DNA of 13,897 nucleotides, from positions 1 to 13,897 of the forward strand of contig WLGZ01000010.1 in the NCBI GenBank assembly GCA_009702945.1, written 5' to 3'. The DNA comes from Actinomycetota bacterium (GTDB taxonomy: Bacteria > Actinomycetota > Actinomycetes > S36-B12 > UBA5976). Position numbers and translations under genes: made by a program. Positions 1-6,188 of the stretch are shown here, one piece after another. Under the pieces are notes generated by a model that did not search any database, was not told the origin of the DNA, and saw only the letters and a program-made list of their open reading frames with translations. The first letter of the stretch is position 1. Every line of letters starts with the position of its first letter.

Positions 1-135
1 AGGTTCAATAACCTTGCAGCGACGGCAAACAGCCTTCGCTTCCTCGATCTGTAAAATTGCAGGGCCTGTATTGCCAATGGGGAAGAAGAGTTCTGGATCT
101 TCGTCACGGCAGGCTGCCTCATGGCGCCAGTCCAC
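1..135 (-). CDS. whiB1: WhiB1-type iron-sulfur transcriptional regulator, N-terminal 45 residues (runs off window)
   Basis: WhiB proteins bind a [4Fe-4S] cluster through four cysteines and act as transcription factors with the primary sigma factor; WhiB1 is the essential, NO-sensitive member. The visible part begins MDWRHEAACRDEDPELFFP and holds cysteines at residues 9, 37 and 40 (the C-x2-C pair). The fourth cysteine should lie just beyond the window edge. The MDWRH...DEDPELFFP start is characteristic of WhiB1 rather than other Wbl paralogues. The GTG start at 135-133 is set by a GGAGG ribosome site 5 nt upstream. A DAGK-family kinase lies directly upstream on the same strand, as at Mycobacterium tuberculosis Rv3218-whiB1, which supports the assignment. 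A CRP-like palindrome lies about 100 nt upstream of the start. Confidence 0.93.
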   Translation of the reverse strand, partial: MDWRHEAACRDEDPELFFPIGNTGPAILQIEEAKAVCRRCKVIEP

Positions 136-179
136 GCGATCCTCCAAGATGTAGTTACGGATAAACGGTCAATTTGCGA

Positions 180-209
180 TTTTTACTCTTAGGTTTCCCT
201 TGGATCCAA
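180..209 (-). promoter_or_regulatory. Possible whiB1 core promoter
   Basis: Minus-strand TTGGAT (209-204) and TAAAAA (185-180) are separated by 18 nt and resemble -35 and -10 elements. A start about 7 nt downstream would give a leader of roughly 35-40 nt and place the CRP-like palindrome near -68. The -10 match is weak, so this is only a candidate. Confidence 0.3.
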
Positions 210-233
210 TCTGCAGTTTCCAGTTTCTCACTT

Positions 234-249
234 CGTGACTGTTTTCACA
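234..249 (-). promoter_or_regulatory. CRP/GlxR-like operator upstream of whiB1
   Basis: On the minus strand this reads TGTGA-AAACAG-TCACG, one base from the TGTGA-N6-TCACA consensus of CRP-family regulators. It lies in the 208-nt gap between the lipid kinase gene and whiB1, about 100 nt before the whiB1 start. M. tuberculosis whiB1 is known to be controlled by the cAMP receptor protein, so the position fits. The CRP-family protein itself is not in this window. Confidence 0.6.
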
Positions 250-343
250 AGGGTTTTAGCCAATAAAATCGGGATTTTTTTGTGACCTGCGACCCAGTCA
301 GTTCTAAAAGTCCTAAAAATAGTCCAGATTCAAATTAATTGGT

Positions 344-1285
344 TCACAAATTGGCAAGGACTCTAAGCGCATTTGGGACATGAGTAGCCGTCAGTTCCGT
401 CGACTGGGTTAGCACATCGCCATCAACTTGAATCCAAAGTGGACGATCAGATTGAATGTGGACTTGTTTTTGATTTGTAAGTGCAATTACATTTCGTTCA
501 TTCTCGGCAGATTTTCCAGCGATTGCGCGTCTAACTAGCCTCAAAATAGCTCGGACCTTAAGGGAGGTAGGCGCATAAACATCAAGCGCTGTGTCATGGC
601 TAGCCATTGGAAGTGGGTTCAGCGGCTTTGACCCTAGATAGGCCCACGGTGCCAAATTCACGATTAGGGCAAAATGCGCATTTCGATGAACTTCACCTGA
701 ATCAGAGACCAAGCTGAGCCCAGCGTTCTTGCGGTCCGTTCTGGCAAACAACTCTCGTAGCGCCAGTCCGGCATACGCTGCATCGCTGACCATTTTTCCA
801 CCAGCTCTGCGGGCTTCCATTTCTGCAATTACCGCAGCGTCCAATCCGATACCGGCATTGAAAAGAAACCAGCGCGAAATATTGTTTGTCGCAATCTTGC
901 CAACACCGATGTTTTTAAAGTTGCGTGAATTAAGTGTAGTTAGGATTTGCGCCGTTGCTTCAAGTGGATTCTCGGACAGCCCCATGTTCCGCGCAAATAC
1001 ATTTCCATTTCCGCCCGGTATGGCTGCAAGTAGTGGACCATCGGGGTTTGGTCCATCCAGCAAAAGCCCATTTGCAATTTCATTAACAGTGCCATCACCA
1101 CCCAGGCCAATCACCAGTTCGAATCCTTGTTGCTGAGCAGATCTAGCGATTTCTATGGCATCGTTGCGAGCCTTGGTATTCACAACCGTGATGTCTAGAT
1201 GCTTTGAAAGTTCATTCATAACCTGGGTTTGGATTGCATCATCAGTAGTAGTTGCAAATGTGTTTGCAACTAAGAGCGCCCGCAT
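344..1285 (-). CDS. Diacylglycerol kinase-family lipid kinase
   Basis: Predicted ATP-dependent lipid kinase of the DAGK_cat (YegS/BmrU/DagK) family, acting on diacylglycerol or a related lipid at the cytoplasmic membrane face. The 313-residue protein has the nucleotide-binding loop GGDGTVNE at residues 62-69 and the second glycine-rich motif PGGNGNVFAR at 90-99. A C-terminal beta-rich domain typical of the family contains WIQVDGD near residue 285. The N-terminus MRALLVANTFATTTDD is the usual actinobacterial form, supporting the ATG at 1285. In most actinobacterial homologues I recall, the second motif reads PGGSTNVFAR, so the GGNGN variant is slightly unusual. It lies upstream of whiB1 on the same strand, as in mycobacteria, but a 208-nt gap with its own operator suggests whiB1 is also transcribed separately. 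The exact lipid substrate cannot be told from sequence. Confidence 0.88.
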   Translation of the reverse strand: MRALLVANTFATTTDDAIQTQVMNELSKHLDITVVNTKARNDAIEIARSAQQQGFELVIGLGGDGTVNEIANGLLLDGPNPDGPLLAAIPGGNGNVFARNMGLSENPLEATAQILTTLNSRNFKNIGVGKIATNNISRWFLFNAGIGLDAAVIAEMEARRAGGKMVSDAAYAGLALRELFARTDRKNAGLSLVSDSGEVHRNAHFALIVNLAPWAYLGSKPLNPLPMASHDTALDVYAPTSLKVRAILRLVRRAIAGKSAENERNVIALTNQKQVHIQSDRPLWIQVDGDVLTQSTELTATHVPNALRVLANL

Positions 1286-1332
1286 GTCTCAACTCTATCT
1301 GCGAAGTTTAAGGAATCCGATATGGTTGTTAT

Positions 1333-1680
1333 GTGAAGAAGTTAACTTTAGCCATTGGCGCAATTGAATCTGCGGCCATTTTCCTTTATGGGCTTTCTAT
1401 TGTCATCAAGGGCACCGTGGACCATAGCTCAGTCGGATCACCTCTCGTGCAATTCATCATTTACACAATTTTCGCTGCATCACTAGCTGCCTGCACTCGT
1501 GGAATTTCAAAGCAACAAAACTGGGCCCGCACTCCGTTTTATCTGCTGCAGCTATTCATTGGAATCGCCGGATACACATTGTTTAGTGGCACCTTAATGA
1601 TCTATAAAGTTCTCGGAGTTATTGTTACTGCATTTGGTGTAGCAGGATTTGTGGCATTACTCAGAACGCCACAGCAGTAA
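1333..1680 (+). CDS. Small four-helix integral membrane protein, function unknown
   Basis: A 115-residue, strongly hydrophobic protein I cannot assign to a family. Four membrane segments are visible, roughly residues 4-26, 37-54, 67-85 and 88-109. Short charged loops (RGISKQQNWAR near 56-66) and the RTPQQ tail suggest cytoplasmic positions. The only possible start in this frame is the GTG at 1333, because a stop codon lies at 1309. No ribosome site sits at normal distance, but TATGGT occupies 1321-1326, exactly -12 to -7 relative to the GTG, as expected for a leaderless mRNA. The gene is divergent from the lipid kinase with 47 nt between starts. Its TAA stop directly abuts the stop of the convergent sigF gene. 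Confidence 0.7.
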   Translation: MKKLTLAIGAIESAAIFLYGLSIVIKGTVDHSSVGSPLVQFIIYTIFAASLAACTRGISKQQNWARTPFYLLQLFIGIAGYTLFSGTLMIYKVLGVIVTAFGVAGFVALLRTPQQ

Positions 1681-2436
1681 TTACCCGCTGATTAACCCTT
1701 CTCGAAGATGAGTTAGTACTTTATTCAAGATTCTCGATACGTGCATTTGAGAAATTCCAAGCTCAGTTGCAATTTGGCTTTGACTCAAGTTGTCAAAGAA
1801 CCGCATTTGCAAAATTCTTTTCTCACGGTCGTCCAGTTGTGAGAGTAACGGTTTTAGAGATTCGCGGTATTCAACGCCTTCAAGTGCTTCATCTAATGCA
1901 CCGAAGGTTTCGCCAATACTGGTAGAAGTTTCAGAAGTTACATCCAAGCTGACCGTCGAATAAGCAGCATTTGATTCCAATGCCTCAGCAACATCATCAA
2001 CAGTTATCCCTAGATGTTTAGCAATTTCCTTGGGAGTCGGTGACCGATCTAATTTCTGGGTCAACTCAGTGGTTGCCTTAGTTACCGATGCGCCCAATTC
2101 TTGAAGTCTTCGAGGCACTCTAACTGCCCAGGTTTTATCTCGGAAGTGACGCTTTATTTCACCAACTATGGTTGGGGTTGCAAAAGTCGAGAATTCGAAT
2201 CCTTTAGAAATTTCAAATCTGTCGATTGCCTTGATTAAGCCGATAGTGCCGACTTGAATCAGATCATCAAGAGGCTCGCCGCGATCAGCAAATTTTCGTG
2301 CCATAAATGTAACCAAAGGTAAATGGCGTTCAATCAGCGCAGCACGAAGCGCCTCGTGTTCACTGGTACCTGCTTCTAGAGCTGCAAGTTGCTCGAACAT
2401 CTCACGATCAGCTGATCGTAAGTCGTTTTTAGGCAC
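1681..2436 (-). CDS. sigF: RNA polymerase sigma factor of the SigF/SigB (general stress) family
   Basis: Alternative sigma factor of the sigma-B/F/G group, 251 residues, the usual length. Region 2 spans about 36-105 and contains DDLIQVGTIGLIKAIDRF and the promoter-melting stretch FSTFATPTIVGEIKRHFRD. Region 3 lies near 114-165 (TPKEIAKHLGI). Region 4 is at about 195-246, with a helix-turn-helix around 218-238 (LSQSQIATELGISQMHVSRI). The GTG start overlaps the end of rsbW by 8 nt, so the two are translationally coupled, as in mycobacterial usfX-sigF. Activity should be controlled by release from the RsbW anti-sigma factor. No anti-anti-sigma (RsbV) gene is in the window. Actinobacterial members recognise GGGTA-type -10 elements; one such sequence lies before sodN, upstream in the same block. 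Confidence 0.92.
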   Translation of the reverse strand: MPKNDLRSADREMFEQLAALEAGTSEHEALRAALIERHLPLVTFMARKFADRGEPLDDLIQVGTIGLIKAIDRFEISKGFEFSTFATPTIVGEIKRHFRDKTWAVRVPRRLQELGASVTKATTELTQKLDRSPTPKEIAKHLGITVDDVAEALESNAAYSTVSLDVTSETSTSIGETFGALDEALEGVEYRESLKPLLSQLDDREKRILQMRFFDNLSQSQIATELGISQMHVSRILNKVLTHLREGLISG

Positions 2437-2800
2437 TAGCCACCACTTTGGCAGTTAGTAACAGAGTCACTAGACCTGCCGGTGAAGTGTCTGCGGAAAC
2501 CTCGTGCACCAAGGCACTTAGAACTGTCCAAGCAAACGAAGTTTTATCTGGTGGGGGACTTCCGGCTGGGCCAGTAAGTTCAATATCTAATCGCTCGGAG
2601 TGAATCTGGAACTTAATGGTTACAACACCGGATTCCGGTTTGTGCGCAATCAGAACTGCGAATGCCTCATCAACGGCCAATCGCAAATCATCAATGGCAT
2701 CAATGGTTAAGTCGGCATGCGCTGCAATGTGTGCTGCAGCGCTTCGAATCAATCCGACATACTCTGGGGTAGCCGGAACGGCTAAATCAATTGTGTTCAC
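2429..2800 (-). CDS. rsbW: RsbW-type anti-sigma factor (GHKL ATPase fold)
   Basis: A 123-residue cytoplasmic anti-sigma factor expected to bind and silence the SigF encoded next. The N-box helix is at about 38-50 (DDLRLAVDEAFAVL) with the conserved glutamate E45. The C-terminal TSFAWTVLSALVHEVSAD (87-104) is typical of actinobacterial RsbW proteins partnered with SigF. The usual N-box asparagine is replaced, and the glycine-rich ATP-lid motif is degenerate (TGPAGSPPPDK), so classical kinase activity on an RsbV partner is uncertain. The start is the GTG at 2800. No ribosome site is seen, and TAACGT sits at -12 to -7, allowing leaderless initiation in addition to read-through from the GNAT gene 46 nt upstream. 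It overlaps sigF by 8 nt. Confidence 0.85.
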   Translation of the reverse strand: MNTIDLAVPATPEYVGLIRSAAAHIAAHADLTIDAIDDLRLAVDEAFAVLIAHKPESGVVTIKFQIHSERLDIELTGPAGSPPPDKTSFAWTVLSALVHEVSADTSPAGLVTLLLTAKVVASA

Positions 2801-2846
2801 ATTACGACGTTAACCTATTTCACAGTCGCAACGGGTGATCGCCTAA

Positions 2847-3404
2847 CTATTCGCTGGCGAGATCTTTAAGTTCCTGGCCAGACACTCGATAAACCGTCCA
2901 CTCGTCCATAGCCTTTGCGCCCATAGCGCGGTAAACCTCGATGGCTGGTTGATTCCAATCCAATACCCACCACTGGAAACGTGAGTAATCGTTATCGATA
3001 CACACTTGAGCCAGTCGCTTCATCAGCGCCTTACCCATTCCTTGACCACGGAATTGTGGTCGCACATATAAGTCCTCAAGATAGACACCATGTGTGCCAT
3101 CCCAAGTGCTGTAATTCAAAAACCAGATTGCCATTCCAGCAAGTTGATCTGAATCATTCGGATCTTCAATTACAAACGCATAAACTGCGGGTTGCCCATG
3201 AGGGGTATTTGCCGAACCTGAAGTCGAAATGCTGTCGTGCTGGTCGAACTCAGGTGAAGAAAAATCGCGACCGAACAATGCCTTCATCAGGTCAAGTTCG
3301 GTCGCGATTACTTCTTCTGGAGCTTTTTCGTACTCTGCTAACTCATTAATCATTTGGTGCATTTGGGCGACATCTTCAGGAGTTGCCTCACGCACCGAAA
3401 TCAT
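2847..3404 (-). CDS. GNAT N-acetyltransferase, diamine/thialysine acetyltransferase-like
   Basis: Acetyl-CoA-dependent acetyltransferase, 185 residues. The N-terminus ISVREATPEDVAQMHQMINE followed by LAEYEKAPEEV is typical of the SSAT/diamine-acetyltransferase branch. Acetyl-CoA motif A is VYLEDLYVRPQFRGQGMGKAL (107-127, with the R-x-x-G-x-G loop at 119-124). The likely general acid is Y159 in VYRAMGAK, and WTVYRVSG (169-176) closes the fold. An Asp/Ser-rich insertion at about 52-72 is not typical. Likely substrates are polyamines or lysine-like amines, but the substrate cannot be proved from sequence. The gene starts 10 nt after the sodN stop with no clear ribosome site, so it is probably co-transcribed with sodN and translationally dependent on it. 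Confidence 0.85.
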   Translation of the reverse strand: MISVREATPEDVAQMHQMINELAEYEKAPEEVIATELDLMKALFGRDFSSPEFDQHDSISTSGSANTPHGQPAVYAFVIEDPNDSDQLAGMAIWFLNYSTWDGTHGVYLEDLYVRPQFRGQGMGKALMKRLAQVCIDNDYSRFQWWVLDWNQPAIEVYRAMGAKAMDEWTVYRVSGQELKDLASE

Positions 3405-3414
3405 AAGTTAGGTT

Positions 3415-3807
3415 TTACTTCTTTGAGTCGACGAAGATTGCTGCAATTTCGTCAATCTTTGCGATCAACTGGTCTGCAACTGCAACATCGTTAGTGCCCT
3501 TGGTGCCACCGGCGCCAGCAAGTTTTGTTGCTTCATTGAAAAGTCCATTTAGGTTTGGGTACTTTTCGAAGTGTGGAGCCTTGAAGTAGTCAGTCCAAAG
3601 AACCCATAGGTGTTCCTTAACTTGGTGTGAGCGCTCTTCCTTGATTGCAACTGCGCGGGCTTTGAAGTCTGCATCATCGGATGCGTGGTACTTCTCCATG
3701 CAGGCTTTTACAGAAAGGGCTTCAATCCGAGCCTGAGCTGGATCGTAGATGCCACAAGGTAGGTCGCAGTGAGCATTCACTGCAATTGTTGATGCGAAAA
3801 ACTTCAT
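3415..3807 (-). CDS. sodN: Nickel-containing superoxide dismutase precursor
   Basis: Converts superoxide to oxygen and hydrogen peroxide using nickel held by the N-terminal hook of the mature protein. The hook HCDLPCGIYDP begins at residue 13; after removal of the 12-residue propeptide MKFFASTIAVNA, His1, Cys2 and Cys6 of the mature enzyme become the Ni ligands. The mature protein of about 118 residues matches the family length. A longer open frame extends to 3858, but the ATG at 3807 is preferred because GGAGG lies 4 nt upstream and the propeptide then has the usual length. The divergent sodX gene encodes the matching protease, which fixes the role. A SigF-like -10 sequence lies 20-30 nt upstream. 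The GNAT gene follows after 10 nt. Confidence 0.95.
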   Translation of the reverse strand: MKFFASTIAVNAHCDLPCGIYDPAQARIEALSVKACMEKYHASDDADFKARAVAIKEERSHQVKEHLWVLWTDYFKAPHFEKYPNLNGLFNEATKLAGAGGTKGTNDVAVADQLIAKIDEIAAIFVDSKK

Positions 3808-3810
3808 AAT

Positions 3811-3816
3811 TCCTCC
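3811..3816 (-). promoter_or_regulatory. Ribosome binding site deciding the sodN start
   Basis: Minus-strand GGAGGA followed by ATT and the ATG at 3807. It selects this start over the in-frame upstream codon at 3858 and gives a propeptide of normal length. Confidence 0.8.
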
Positions 3817-3829
3817 GAAGATATTGCGG

Positions 3830-3853
3830 ATACCCGCTTGCCACAAGATTACC
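3830..3853 (-). promoter_or_regulatory. Candidate SigF-type promoter for sodN
   Basis: Minus strand carries GGTAA (3853-3849) and GGGTAT (3835-3830). GGGTAT matches the -10 element of actinobacterial SigF/SigB-class sigma factors. The 13-nt spacer is shorter than the usual 14-17 nt, which weakens the -35 assignment. A start about 7 nt downstream would give a leader of roughly 15-20 nt containing the GGAGGA ribosome site. No good housekeeping promoter was found in the same gap. Confidence 0.35.
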
Positions 3854-3897
3854 TCCACCGGTTCCGGCCCGCAGAATAGGGCTGGAACAATAGGAAT

Positions 3898-4200
3898 ATG
3901 CGTTACGGAATGGCAGTGGTTTCAGGCTTAAGCATGATTCCTACTTTGGCACCTGATGAGCGGTTATTGATTCGGCACGATGGCCCAATGGTTCTTGGTG
4001 ACCTTGTGATTTTCAAACGCAATAATCAATACGACATCAAACGAATTATTCGAATCGAAGCTGACGGCATTTTCGCTCAAGGTGACAATGATTTAGTCAG
4101 CACCGATTCGAGGTCTTATGGATTGATTCCATTTGACGATGTTTTGGGCACCGTTACTTATCGACTCTGGCCTAAGCCAGGTCGAATCAAACAGGGATAA
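3898..4200 (+). CDS. sodX: Nickel-type superoxide dismutase maturation protease (S26 fold)
   Basis: Serine protease of the signal-peptidase-like S26 family that removes the SodN propeptide so the nickel hook can form. The 100-residue protein has the nucleophile motif SGLSMIPT at 9-16 (catalytic Ser12), a catalytic lysine in YDIKRI (Lys48) and the conserved QGDND...STDSRSYG box at 61-75. It lacks an obvious membrane anchor, in keeping with a cytoplasmic SodX. It is divergent from sodN with 90 nt between starts, the usual pairing. The ATG at 3898 has AGGA only 2 nt upstream; ATG at 3910 is an alternative start. The last 14 nt overlap the 3' end of the convergent heliorhodopsin gene. Confidence 0.92.
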   Translation: MRYGMAVVSGLSMIPTLAPDERLLIRHDGPMVLGDLVIFKRNNQYDIKRIIRIEADGIFAQGDNDLVSTDSRSYGLIPFDDVLGTVTYRLWPKPGRIKQG

Positions 4201-4948
4201 GTGTGTTTGCGAAGATCTGCCAAGCCAAAAGTGACTTCGCGACCAAGCTCAACACAATGTAAATGCGTTCACCATGTAAGTAGTTACTCCACTTACCTTT
4301 GGCTTTGTATTGCTTGTATTGCACCCAGGCAAATGAATTAAACAGCACGAAGATAGTTACGATAATTCCGTACACAAATGCTGGTGCGCTTGCATCTGAT
4401 GGGTTACCCGGCGAAATTACGTAAATCGCAACTGCTAACCATGGCACCATGCCTGTGATGCAGCCAAAGATAAATGGAACCCAGCCACCGTTTCCAGGCT
4501 GTTCGTATTTTTCTTGTAACCAACCAAAAAGAATCATGGATGCATTTACGCCAAAGATTGCGACCAACGCTGTGATGTCAGCAATGCCAGTAATCTGCGC
4601 GATCAGCACAATCATTACTGATGAACTAATGGAGTATTCAACCCAACGGAAGTAGTTGTGCTTATCTTCTAAGCCTTTGCCATATCGGCCAAAGAATTGT
4701 GGACTTGCCACGATGAAATGAGCCAATGCAGATAGTCCAAGGAACAGTGCCACCATCAGTGCCAGCGGTGTTTCAAATACAACGACTGGGTCGGAATAGA
4801 TGGATCCAGGCGGACCAGCCATGTAAGTCGCCGTAACAGGAAGACTGAAGTCTGTCGACAGGGCTAGTACTGCAGCCATCTGCAGCAAGTGCACAACGCC
4901 GGCAATTAGGTTGAATCTACGCAGGCTTGGAATCGTTAATTTGCTCAT
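4187..4948 (-). CDS. Heliorhodopsin (type 3 retinal protein)
   Basis: Seven-helix retinal-binding photoreceptor of the heliorhodopsin class, 253 residues, inserted with the N-terminus in the cytoplasm, opposite to type 1 rhodopsins. Helix 7 carries the retinal Schiff-base lysine K238 in SLVAKSLLAWQIFA, and helix 3 the counterion E104 in RWVEYSISSSVM. H20, H77 and S234 are also present. Relative to the prototype HeR 48C12 (H23, H80, E107, S237, K241), all five residues are shifted by exactly three positions, so the protein looks intact and photoactive. No ion-pumping motif is expected; published work favours a light-sensing role. The start is the ATG at 4948; only a weak GAG is visible upstream. 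It lies 71 nt downstream of the MDR oxidoreductase on the same strand and overlaps sodX convergently. No retinal synthesis gene is in the window. Confidence 0.96.
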   Translation of the reverse strand: MSKLTIPSLRRFNLIAGVVHLLQMAAVLALSTDFSLPVTATYMAGPPGSIYSDPVVVFETPLALMVALFLGLSALAHFIVASPQFFGRYGKGLEDKHNYFRWVEYSISSSVMIVLIAQITGIADITALVAIFGVNASMILFGWLQEKYEQPGNGGWVPFIFGCITGMVPWLAVAIYVISPGNPSDASAPAFVYGIIVTIFVLFNSFAWVQYKQYKAKGKWSNYLHGERIYIVLSLVAKSLLAWQIFANTLIPV

Positions 4949-5019
4949 AACTCAAGCGTGCCATAGTGACGTGTCGATTCAATAGATTTACGAAGTTAAA
5001 TCCGAAGAAAAACAACAAA

Positions 5020-5982
5020 TTAAGGAACGATTACAAGCTTTCCTTGGATATCGCCTTGATGCATAAGTTCGTAGCCCTGTTTCGCATCCTCAAGTGACAA
5101 CACTTGTTGAATATGTGGACGCACACCGGTTTCGCCTAGGAACTTAAGTAGTCCTTCAAATTCAGTCCGTGTACCCATAGTTGAACCAACTACTTCTAGT
5201 TGCAAGAAGAATAGGCGATTTAAATCAGCTGGGGGATTAGCACCACTCGTTGCGCCACAGATCACAATCTTGCCACCAGGTCGCAGACTGCGCATGGAAT
5301 GTGACCAAGTCGCTTCGCCAACACTTTCCATTACCGCATCAACTTTTCCTGGCAAGCGTGCACCGGATTCAAAAGCTTCTGTTGCTCCAATTGATTTTGC
5401 ATATTCGCGCTTAGCTTCATCACGAGAGGTAACCCAAGTTACAAAGCCAGCAGCATTCGCAAGTTGAATCAATGCAGTTGCAACGCCGCCGCCAGCTCCT
5501 TGAATCAGTACGGTGTCACCCTTTTTCAAACCCGATTTTGTAAACAGCATTCGGTAAGCGGTAAGCCAAGCAGTTGGTAGGCAAGCTGCTTCTTCATATG
5601 TAAGGAAATCAGGCTTTGGAATCACGTTGTACGCCGGAACTGTGACAAATTCCGCGTGCGTACCATCATGAACTTCACTAAGCAGTGAACGCTTTGGATC
5701 TAAAGTTTCATCGCCCTTGGAAGGATCGCCCAAAACAGCATGAACTATGACAGCGGTTCCATCGTCCAAAGTTCCAGCAGCATCAGAACCCAAAACAATT
5801 GGAAGGTTTTCTGGAGCAGTTGCTACACCGCGCAGAGTCCAAACGTCATGGTGATTGATTGCGGCGGCTTTGACGGCAACTCGAACCCAACCTTCAGGCA
5901 CAACTGGATCTGGATGATCGCAAATTGAAAATCCTTCAAATGGATTTTCTTGATTTCCGCTAACAGCAACAACAGCACGCAT
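5020..5982 (-). CDS. MDR-superfamily zinc-free NAD(P)H-dependent oxidoreductase (quinone reductase-like)
   Basis: Medium-chain dehydrogenase/reductase, 320 residues. The GroES-like catalytic domain covers about 1-125, with the VKAAAINHHDVWTLRG motif (38-52). The Rossmann domain follows, with the dinucleotide loop GAGGGVA at 162-168. The structural four-cysteine zinc cluster is absent and only three scattered cysteines are seen near 21, 134 and 242, so this is a quinone-oxidoreductase-type member although such proteins are often called zinc-binding alcohol dehydrogenases. Its ATG overlaps the stop of the DUF6104 gene by one base (TAATG on the minus strand), giving tight translational coupling. 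The kgd-DUF6104-MDR order is a recurrent actinobacterial arrangement as far as I recall. The substrate is unknown. Confidence 0.88.
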   Translation of the reverse strand: MRAVVAVSGNQENPFEGFSICDHPDPVVPEGWVRVAVKAAAINHHDVWTLRGVATAPENLPIVLGSDAAGTLDDGTAVIVHAVLGDPSKGDETLDPKRSLLSEVHDGTHAEFVTVPAYNVIPKPDFLTYEEAACLPTAWLTAYRMLFTKSGLKKGDTVLIQGAGGGVATALIQLANAAGFVTWVTSRDEAKREYAKSIGATEAFESGARLPGKVDAVMESVGEATWSHSMRSLRPGGKIVICGATSGANPPADLNRLFFLQLEVVGSTMGTRTEFEGLLKFLGETGVRPHIQQVLSLEDAKQGYELMHQGDIQGKLVIVP

Positions 5983-6164
5983 TAGACATCTTCCTCATCA
6001 TCATCAAGTCGAGCCAGCCAAGTTGCTAGTCGCTCAGTTGGTACTTCAAAGTCAGGGAAAGTATCTACAAATTCCCGCATCCGTTCAGCTAACCATTCAA
6101 AGGTAACTTCTTCTTCGCCACGACGCTTCTCTAATTCTTCAATGCCTCGGTCAGTAAAGTACAT
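5982..6164 (-). CDS. DUF6104 family small acidic protein
   Basis: A 60-residue cytoplasmic protein beginning MYFTDRGIEELEKRRGEEEV and ending in an acidic tail (LDDDEEDV). The sequence, including VTFEWLAERMREFVDTFPDFEVPTER with tryptophans at 24 and 49, matches the small actinobacterial DUF6104 family found beside kgd in streptomycetes. Two amphipathic helices are likely; there is no enzyme motif or membrane segment. A good ribosome site (GGAAGGG, about 7 nt upstream) sets the ATG at 6164. It is 24 nt after kgd and overlaps the oxidoreductase start by one base, so all three genes form one operon. The function is unknown; constant linkage suggests an accessory role for Kgd or the oxidoreductase (inference). 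Confidence 0.82.
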   Translation of the reverse strand: MYFTDRGIEELEKRRGEEEVTFEWLAERMREFVDTFPDFEVPTERLATWLARLDDDEEDV

Positions 6165-6188
6165 GTTTGGCCCTTCCGAGAAATTCGA

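Noticed and set aside
305..330. Imperfect tandem CTAAAA/AGTCC units after the lipid kinase stop
   Set aside because: Only two short units in an AT-rich intergenic stretch; no sign of a functional repeat.
3808..3858. N-terminal extension of SodN to 3858
   Set aside because: It lacks a ribosome site, would give an atypically long propeptide, and contains the GGAGGA site and candidate promoter of the shorter form.
4985..5002. Inverted repeat GATTTA-N6-TAAATC between the MDR gene and heliorhodopsin as a terminator
   Set aside because: The stem is only 6 bp and AT-rich, and no T-run follows it in the minus direction; not enough to call.
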